A DNA stretch of 64,000 nt from Sphagnum compactum (Eukaryota; Bryophyta; Sphagnopsida; Sphagnales): the NCBI GenBank assembly GCA_965153455.1, contig OZ234494.1:7502001-7566000 (forward strand), in the 5' to 3' direction. The notes beneath the pieces were generated by a model, which searched no databases, was not told where the DNA came from, and saw nothing but the letters and a program-made list of their open reading frames with translations. Positions 56,883-64,000 of this stretch are shown here, piece by piece (the stretch's first letter is position 1; each line of letters opens with the position of its first letter). Made by a program: the position numbers and the translations under genes.

Positions 56883-59800
56883 TTGCGACATTTGAATTAT
56901 GATGCCATCTCCAAGATGATAATGCAATATCTACCTTCCAAGTTTGATGGAGATGTCATGTTCGAGTTGCCACCAACAAAACATTTTAATGGCTTGGCAA
57001 GTTTAATGCAAGGCATGGACAAGAAATATGACATTCAACCCTGGTGTAAAGTAAAGATTACAAACATCAAGAATGGCGATGGTTTGACATTTAGACGATC
57101 ATCATGTGTTGGCCATGTGTCTTGCCAAAACTTACAATGTGATTATTACGTTAGGAACAATGTTTGCAATGAAATTGATTGGGAGGGAGTTGCAAAAAAT
57201 CCATTGGAAGAAGGAGAACAACATATTGCCGATATAACCTTTGTTTGCAAACACTATAAGTTTGCACCAATTTACATTGCAAGGTGTTTGGCTAGAATGT
57301 ACTATGTCTTGCTCCGTTCCAAAACCATGACACGAGCTTACATCCATCTTGGGACCCATGAACATCCTATTGCTACAGGCCTTTTAAGAGAGAGTAAGGA
57401 TATGGCATGTGATTTCATAAAACAAGAGTATGAGAAGACGCCGACTACCACCCCTTCAACCATCGCCATGTCGGCCAGTAAAGTATTTCTTGGGCCTAAG
57501 CTTATTGGGCCTAGCAATGGATCATAATCCAAGTTGCAAGGGGAGGAATTTGATTTGTTATTGGAAGAGTTTTCCCCTTTGAGCTCTCTAAACATTTGAA
57601 ACCAAGTGAACAATTTTAAGCTTGGTAATGGTGGCAAAGGTTCCATTAATTGAATCTTAGAGCTCAAAAGGCGACACCATTATGTTTACATCTAGGATAA
57701 CATTTTCTTTATGCAAAGTAGTCCTAAGAGCTTCTTGTTCAAGATTTCCACTCATGGTCTTGTTAGTGGTGTTGACACTATGAGGCATATGCAACTGGGA
57801 AGGGATTTGGAAGGAACGTGGTTGATGTTCGACCATTGCAAATGTGTACAACACTGGACAACCATGCGTTGCCATGTTCATGATCCTTTTTATTGTCGAA
57901 TCAACCATTGCGATTTGTGACATGCAATATGAAGATGTGGATTCATAAATTTTAATGTGGAAATGCACTTGTTAAGGTCATGAAAAAACATGGTGTGCAA
58001 AATGTCAATTTCAAGGGATTCATGGCAAATTGTGTTCTTGAACAAATTTCAACACAATTAGAACCTTGTTTGGAAGTGGTGACCCAAAGCTTCCAATGGA
58101 GAATCAAGAGTGGACATGTCTTTATCATTGGCCCGATCTCTTGATTGACGTATGAAGAAACTAATCCGTCTTGAATTTCGTGCTAACCACATACAAATAT
58201 GTCACATGATTACAAGAATGCCACAACATTAACTTTTGCATAAACAAAATACCAAGCAATTTGTGTTTGGTGTTGCATCCCAAAAGAACATTCATGAATT
58301 GAATGATCGGCTTACATTTTGGCATTTTTGTTATTTATAAAATGGGGACAATATGTCATAACAGTGAATTCCACTTCTTAGTTTTTTAATCCTTTCATCA
58401 CACATTTTTTTATCCAATATTCCCATGTCAAAATATTTTTTATGGTGCATCTAGATATAACTTGTAAATTTTCTTCTTGTAGACCATGGACTTGAAAGAT
58501 GATGCTAACATGCCAATTTGTAATTAGGCAAAAATTATGCATCATGCATGGTCAGTGCAATTTGGCAAAAAAAATGTTGATTTTTATGATACAACAATTG
58601 ATGACCTCATTCGAGCACTTGTCCAAAAATCAAGGTATAAGGATTATTTCATGGGAAGAAGTATAAAACATGGTCCAGACAATGATGAACTACATTTGCG
58701 AACAACAAACTGATCAGGGGATCCTTGCAAGATGGTAGAGGCCCTTAATCACATTGCATTTTCTTCTTCCTTTCAAAATAAAATGGTTGTGCTTGAAGGG
58801 GAAAAAAGGTTTGGGACTTGTCAGCGGAAATTGGGAACTCCACTAGGGTTTGTTGGAGATTCACATCAAAGTGATAGAGATAATTTTCTATGTCCCTCGT
58901 TGTCGTGCATCAAGGCCTTTTGATTCTTCACGACATGTTACCCATCTTCGTAATTCAAATCTACTACAAACAATGCATTGCTAAAGGAATTCCATCTACA
59001 TCACAAGAAGTTGTGGAAACAAATTGCATTCAAGTGAGATGGCATATTGAATGCACAAGACCAAGATCCAGGGTGCAATGTACCTCAATTCATGTGTTTT
59101 ATGGGAAGAAATGCAAGGCATTCATTGCAAAGGGGAAGAACGGGATTCTAGTCTTGACATATTCAAGTTTATTTTGACCTAAAGCTTGTGTGGAATCACA
59201 AGATCATAAGTTTTGGTTTTGTGCAGATGACATCCATAGATGTGTGGAAGGTGCAGTCCAACCATCTATCTTCGAACATCCATCCTTGCCCACTTTATGG
59301 CTAGTCGTGTCAAGCACAGATCTCACAACTAGTGAAATTGTGTGCCTTGAGGAAATTGGTTTTTGTCTACCAAGACATTCATTCCCACCTAAAGATATTT
59401 TTGGGAGTATGCCATTTGAAGGAGGTGATGATGAACACCAAGAACCTCCACTTGGGGCTGGGCAAGCCCCATCAAAATGTGATGGGAAGTTAGTTTGACA
59501 AAGTGAACCAGGTGAACTTCATGATTACAAATGGGAGTCAACTAACCTAATGGATTGACATTAATTTTTGCATCACATTGACATACCTCCACTTGGGATT
59601 AAATAAGTGTACATGATGTCAACAACAAGTTCCATGCTACATGGCAATGTTTATGATGTCACAATCGGACGTTACCCTGCTTGTACTTGCATTGATTTTG
59701 TTTCTATGTTGTCAACTTTTATCAAAAAGAAAGGAAAGTATGTCCCATGCAAATGTTTGTATTTCATCTTTGCCAAAATGATGTCATGTGATTCAAAAGT

Positions 59801-59891
59801 TGATATCTTCATCCACCAACCAACATTGAGTTGGAATGAGGTTTATTGTTCGTTGCAGAAAGATAAACTAAGAATTTTTATTAGCATGTGA
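56883..59891 (+). pseudogene. MULE transposase, degenerate
   Basis: An open frame at 56883-57527 gives the N-terminal part (LTFRRSSCVGHVSCQNLQCD, a zinc-knuckle-like Cys series, then RAYIHLGTHEHPIATG). The frame at 57711-57920 (GRDLEGTWLMFDHC, HWTTMRCHVHDP) covers the region of the first catalytic Asp. At about 57990-58140 the text NVNFKGFMAN fits the block with the second Asp, here read as Asn, followed after a frameshift by GSGDPKLPMENQEWTCLYHW. The final frame 59607-59891 holds a SWIM zinc finger (CTC at residues 26-28, PCKC at 47-50, with the last ligand Cys in place of His) and the usual IHQPTLSWNEV ending. Stops and frameshifts interrupt it throughout. Confidence 0.8.
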
Positions 59892-60639
59892 TGGGTATTT
59901 TTATGGCAAAACTATGTTACCGGAAACCTTTTACGTATATATCAAGTGTTATCAATTTTATTTTGTACCTCATTGCCCATAAATTCTATCATAGACAAAA
60001 GTTTCCACTTCAAAAGTGTTAAAGGATAGGTCCTACCTTAGTTTATTTAGGGTGCACCTTGATAATTATAGAATTACCAGTAGTAGGTGAAACCTACAAC
60101 CTCTAGATTGATATAAAAAATGATGCCAACTAACTTACCTAAGGTTTGAATATAAGATTGTGACCATAAGTGTAGGAAGGAGGAAGGGGGAACACTTGGT
60201 TTAAGGTGAAAGGGAATACTCTTTCATCCATTGTATCTTGGTTTTGTATTTCAATGGTAATCATAATGTAATGAAAAGGCAAATTGTGTATGGAATATGT
60301 CTGTTTGCTTTTGGGTGCGATTGTCCTGCTTCAAGTAGGAATTACAGACAATTGTGTGCAAGTTTTTAGTATGAAATTAAATACTAATATGTATGATGTT
60401 AAATACCACACTATAACCCCAAGCTGGCATGGGTACAATTGTTGCAAAAGGAGGTTGTAATGAATATTCCATCCTTAAAGGAAATACCATAGCTTTCCAA
60501 GTAAGAAAGGGTTACAAAACTTGACGGAATTTCGCCTTCACTAAGTGATTGGTGTTGGTTATTTTATAAGCTAGAGAATGCAAATGACCCCACTTAATTT
60601 TGTTTGTTTGTTTTTAAAAAAAAACCATAGATCATGAAG

Positions 60640-61025
60640 GTTTGAAAAACAAGATGCCAAACAAAAATGAAGTAAAAAATCAGATTTCAGATTTGGGTTA
60701 ATGTTTGCTTTACATTGTACGCATATTAGGGAGGCACAAGGACCATTATAATTTTAAAGACAAGAATGCCAAAATGGAAGATTTTTTTAAAATCAGATTT
60801 TAAATTTGATTTATATATATATTTAGATTCCACATATATTGTATATGTATGGACCATTATGATTTAAAAAACAAATAATGCCAAAATGGGCAAAATAAAT
60901 AAACAAATTAAAAAAATCAGATTTCATATTTGGCCTATATTTTGTTTTAGATTGCATATATATTATATAGGCATAGAAGATTATATTTTAGAACAAGAAT
61001 GTTAAAAGAGGAAATTTTTAGAAAA
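60640..61025 (-). repeat. Subterminal array of the MULE, right arm
   Basis: About three units of the 116-bp repeat in inverted orientation (AAAAATCAGATTTCAGATTT, GGAGGCACAAGGACCATTAT). It mirrors the left arm and joins the right TIR. Confidence 0.8.
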
Positions 61026-61218
61026 ACTCAAATTTGGCCAATTTGGCCTTTTAAAGGCCTTGGCCTTAGGCTTTGCCCTTTGCCCCCCTCTCCTCCCAAC
61101 CTGCATGCCTTAGGCTTTTCTTAAGATGGGTTTGAATTCATGACCCTTGGGGGGAAGAGGAAAAAGCTAACCACTAAATCACTTTATCACACGTGTAACA
61201 ATAACGTCCACTTTGCTA
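61025..61218 (-). repeat. Right TIR of the MULE
   Basis: Inverted copy of 54338-54530. It includes GGGTTTGAATTCATGACC (61128-61145), the inverse of the tRNA-like B-box motif, and GCTAACCACT, the inverse of the left ATGGTTAGC motif. Confidence 0.85.
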
Positions 61219-61670
61219 ACATTTTGGGATCAATAGATTAAATATGGATGAATGTGAATGAATGTGGATGAAAATATTTGATGAATGTAATGGATGATGA
61301 AAGATGAAATAATATCAAACCATGAACCTATGTTTATCTCATGGCTCATGACCTAGTTGCACTTGAGATTTGACACCTTCATTGTACTTAGGACAATATA
61401 TGATCTTATGTCCAATGTCACCACAAATATGATAAGAATATCTCACAGGTCTCTATACTTTGATTTGTTGAGTAATAACCTTAGAGATTGCAGGAGCAAA
61501 GTTTTTCTTTCTTTTGACTTTACAGGTCTCAACATTATGATTTGTCTTATGACAATTTGTACAATACATTCTTATTATCTCTAAAACTGTTTGAGGTTTT
61601 TGAGCTAATATTGTCTTACTACTATATGGTATTTACATATTGCTTATAGTCTATACTTCAAAATTCTTTC
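61219..61670. other. Spacer between the MULE and the Myb/SANT pseudogene
   Basis: A GAATGTGGATGAA-like short repeat occurs at 61245-61290. The plus-strand frame at 61357-61584 (THDL...CPQY-like zinc-knuckle text on the other strand) is too short to assign. Confidence 0.35.
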
Positions 61671-61871
61671 TAAATAAACCAAAGCTGTTGCAGAGTTTCT
61701 CTCTTCATACTTATTGTTGATACTCGCAGATATGATTGTAATCCAGATCTGAAAACAATAGTTAAGAAACTACCTATTGTCTTGTGTTGAAGACTATTGG
61801 CTAACTTCAATAATCTCTCATAATAGAAAGGGAGGCAGGCAGACAAATGCACACATATTCTGCCCACCTTT

Positions 61872-62566
61872 TCAGCTGCTCCATCTAATTTTCTCTCCCT
61901 GCCCTCCACCCAATTTCTTAAATACAAATTTTTGTGGAGGCTTACCGTCCACTCCTGGCTTCTTGCAAGCTGCTGACTTCGGTATGGGTGGAGTCTTACT
62001 GACTTGAGAAGAGTTGCCTGCAAATGGAGGAACCTGTCTGTCTGGATAAGGAGGAGCATCACGTTCTTTAGTATCCACCCACCGAATCAATGGGAATACC
62101 ATTCTCCATGCCTCCAACAGTGCCACAAGCCTTGGCAGTTTTGCCACAAATCATTAAACATCGCTCAAACCATGGCGGTTTGCATTGACCTGCGCCGGAT
62201 TCTCCATGCTCCTGTTTCAACTGATTAAATCTCTTCCGCATTATGTGTACTTTGGACTGAACTTGAGCCCAAGTGCGTGAGGGGTCAATAGAAATGCCTC
62301 CTCAATCCTCAATAAAATTTCTTGCCACTGCTGCTGTGTCATGCTATTGGCAAGAAACTTCTCCTCAAACAAATCCATCAACAATCCATCAACAATGCTG
62401 TAGAATCATCTTTCCAATCTCTCTTGGATTTGGGTGGAGCTGGAGGTGCTGTGTGAGGCACAATGAACAAGGGAAGTGAAGAGCTTGAACCCATCATCAT
62501 CTGGGACAAGAAACTTGGCTCTGAGACGGTTCCATGGTGAGAAAGACAGAAGAAAATGTGATTCAA
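61872..62566 (-). pseudogene. Myb/SANT (trihelix-like) DNA-binding protein, broken
   Basis: Reading leftwards, a Ser/Pro-rich linker (PHTAPPAPPKSKRDWKDDST) opens a SANT-like helix ALLMD. The frame is then lost at an 11-bp tandem duplication (62373-62394). It resumes with LFEEKFLANSMTQQQWQEIL, and after a second shift continues RTWAQVQSKVHIMRKRFNQL, then PPWFERCLMICGKTAKACG and a stop. The pattern of Trp/aromatic-spaced helices and KVxxMRKR is that of plant Myb/SANT-like or trihelix proteins, many of which derive from or partner PIF/Harbinger transposases. A proline- and lysine-rich tail (61872-62050) may be its C-terminus. It lies head to head with the pyruvate carrier gene. Confidence 0.6.
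62373..62394. repeat. 11-bp tandem duplication
   Basis: ATCCATCAACA occurs twice in a row (62373-62383 and 62384-62394). Eleven bases shift the minus-strand frame of the Myb/SANT gene exactly where the protein match breaks. Confidence 0.9.
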
Positions 62567-62599
62567 AGAATTTTTTTGAGAAACACATTGCCTGTATTG

Positions 62600-62962
62600 T
62601 GTGCAGTGAGCAAATGGCTATGGAATGCGGGCAGGTGAGCACGGGTGAGCACGACGGTGAACGGTGAAACTCGTGAGAGACACGGGCAGAGTGCTAAACG
62701 GAGCGCCTCAGTTCGTGGGCAGGCCGGAAGGGGAGCTACAGTGCCAGGCAGACGTGCCAGGTGCGGCCGAGCAGAACGTGGGGATTTTCTGCCTGCCAGA
62801 TTTTGTGGCTGATCGCGGGCAGATCTGCTTCTCGCGCGGCAGTCTGCTGCGCTGCTTCTTCATGTGCGCGACAGAGGGTCAGGATTCTCACACAGAAACA
62901 ACAACCGATCTCCAATTTTTTCCAAAGGCCAGGAAGGAAGAGTAGGTGCTTCTTCATCAACC
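62600..62962 (+). promoter_or_regulatory. GC-rich promoter/leader of the pyruvate carrier gene
   Basis: The sequence is clearly richer in G, C and CG than its surroundings, and directly precedes the carrier ATG at 62963. It probably holds the transcription start and leader. No TATA box was identified. Overlapping open frames here follow from high GC. Confidence 0.5.
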
Positions 62963-63857
62963 ATGTCGGCCTCCAAGGTTGCTGTTTTCTGGAACCATCC
63001 AGCAGGACCCAAAACCAGTGAGCCCCTTTTGTCGTCCATGGCTCTCTGTCCGTCAGTTCCTCGGCGTGGTGTTGCCCTAAGTTTCTGTGTTGTGCTGTGT
63101 TGTCTTGAATTCTATTGGAGGGTGTTTGATGCGTTTGGCTTGCGGTTTTGGCGAGAACCGCAGTTGCTTTGACTCTTTCTTCTACCCTCTTTCCTGGAAG
63201 CTGTAACCTAGTCTTTTACGGTTTGAGCCCCCTTTGTAAGATCGCGTGAGGAAAATCTAAGCAGAAAAGATGAAAAGATGTGATGAAAGGATGAAACACT
63301 TGGATCATATTTTTGACATTCTTAATGAAAGAAGATTGCTTTGGCAACAAGTGAGCCACCGGCATCGGTACACCCTACAGCTTCTCATATGAGCAAATGT
63401 GAAGCAGCTATGCTAGCTGGGAAGAGGGAAGAATCTTGCTGTATGTGCCACTCAAGTTGATACGGTCTTTTTGTGTGTTTGTTCAATCTTCTTTGGAATG
63501 GACCAAAAGAACCAAAACCCTGCACCTGTAGAATGGAGAGTAACTTGTGGAGAGGAACTTTTGATACTGTTGTATTACCAAAAGTTTGCTGTGACTAACT
63601 CTTCATGAAAGCAACTGGTTGCTTCTTCAATGTCAACTCGTATGAGCTTATTATCTTGTAATTTTTTTTAGGTTGAGAATGAGAGAGGGATGAGGTTGGG
63701 TTGCAACAAGGAATGGTGTTCATATGTTTTCTCTTTTCCTTTTCATTGTGATGTGCAGTTCATTTCTGGGCTCCAACTTTCAAGTGGGGAATTTCTATTG
63801 CCAATGTTGCTGACTTCTCCAAGCCACCTGACAAGATCTCATACCCTCAGCAAATTG
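62963..63857 (+). CDS. MPC2: MPC2-type mitochondrial pyruvate carrier subunit (5' part)
   Basis: Exon 62963-63017 (MSASKVAVFWNHPAGPKT) joins exon 63759-63857 (IHFWAPTFKWGISIANVADF, then KPPDKISYPQQI) in frame, with GT-AG borders and a 741-bp intron. The second exon ends G|GTATGT at 63857, so at least one further exon lies beyond the window; 52 residues are seen of about 110. NHPAGPKTIHFWAPTFKWG is the hallmark of the MPC2-type subunit. MPC1 proteins read differently there. The protein sits in the inner mitochondrial membrane and, paired with MPC1, imports pyruvate. The first ATG of the frame gives a family-like N-terminus, which in MPC2-type proteins starts directly before the first helix. 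Confidence 0.93.
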
Positions 63858-64000
63858 GTATGTAAGATTTAACCCTCAAAAGTGTAGGGCTATTTCCATG
63901 GTTTTGAGGTTCCAGGAGTCCCTCAGAAACATTTGCACTTGCTAAATATAGTAGTAGACCACAAGATGTGCATTGAATGGTGAAGATTTGCAACTTTTGA

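Larger units (their letters stand above)
54338..61218 (+). mobile_element. Degenerate MULE (Mutator-like element) with long TIRs
   Basis: The two ends are inverted copies for several hundred bases: left from TAGCAAAGTGGATGTTATTG (54338), right as its inverse ending at 61218. Inside lies a broken MULE transposase with a SWIM-type zinc finger. Both arms continue inward with an AT-rich array of a unit of about 116 bp. No 9-bp target duplication was found beside these ends, so the exact boundaries may be slightly off or the flanks have mutated. Confidence 0.8.

Noticed and set aside
54329-61227. 9-bp target duplication of the MULE
   Set aside because: The nine bases beside the inferred ends (GTCAATAGG and ACATTTTGG) do not match, so none is claimed.
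62406-63172. Several overlapping frames on both strands around the carrier promoter and first intron
   Set aside because: High GC removes stop codons by chance. Only the frame that splices into the conserved carrier exon is supported.
1-64000. CRISPR arrays, bacterial operons, ribosome binding sites or rho-independent terminators
   Set aside because: The window is eukaryotic with spliced genes. The repeats seen are plant transposon or satellite repeats without uniform spacers.

Overview
The window reads as nuclear DNA of a land plant. Genes have GT-AG introns of roughly 75 to 900 bp, the spacers are AT-rich, and the elements are plant-type (MULE, hAT, Ty1-copia, Tourist-like MITEs). The spacing of recognisable host genes (four in 64 kb, plus one broken) and the general style would suit a seed-free plant such as a moss, lycophyte or fern. 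That placement is inference; nothing here fixes the species.

Four host genes are supported by splice-consistent reading frames. From left to right they are an ABCB-type half ABC transporter (+, about 0.8-4.0 kb), a caleosin/peroxygenase (-, 13.4-16.1 kb, all six exons recovered), a TMEM230-family two-span membrane protein (+, 42.55-43.0 kb) and the first two coding exons of an MPC2-type mitochondrial pyruvate carrier (+, 62.96-63.86 kb, continuing past the right edge). A broken Myb/SANT (trihelix-like) gene lies head to head with the carrier. These genes do not form a pathway. Only the caleosin shows readable regulation: a TATA box with G-box/ABRE and RY motifs, as expected of an ABA- or desiccation-responsive gene.

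The rest is transposon-derived or unidentified. 4-13 kb: a train of Tourist-like MITEs and dispersed repeats, an unidentified exon-like module with a tandem duplication, and a perfect 47-bp duplication. 16.6-19 kb: a Ty1-copia RNase H remnant with its polypurine tract, and a TIR element of about 1.2 kb. 22-26.5 kb: unidentified coding-like debris and a GC-rich, LTR-like block. 27.27-31.42 kb: a full-length but dead hAT element with TIRs and an 8-bp target duplication. 34-35.3 kb: a strand-switching low-complexity array, followed by a SINE-like module. 39-40.8 kb: a small GC-rich island and two abutting MITEs. 49.4-53.4 kb: the most unusual locus. 54.3-61.2 kb: a degenerate MULE with long TIRs.

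The best candidate for an undescribed system is the minus-strand pseudogene at 49.4-53.4 kb. It carries, in order, a ParB-like region and the motifs of a beta-class N4/N6 DNA methyltransferase. That fusion architecture is known from bacteria and phages, not from ordinary plant genes. It abuts the MULE and is decayed (stops, frameshifts, lost catalytic residues). If relatives elsewhere are intact, they would be plant mobile-element DNA methyltransferases of prokaryotic type.
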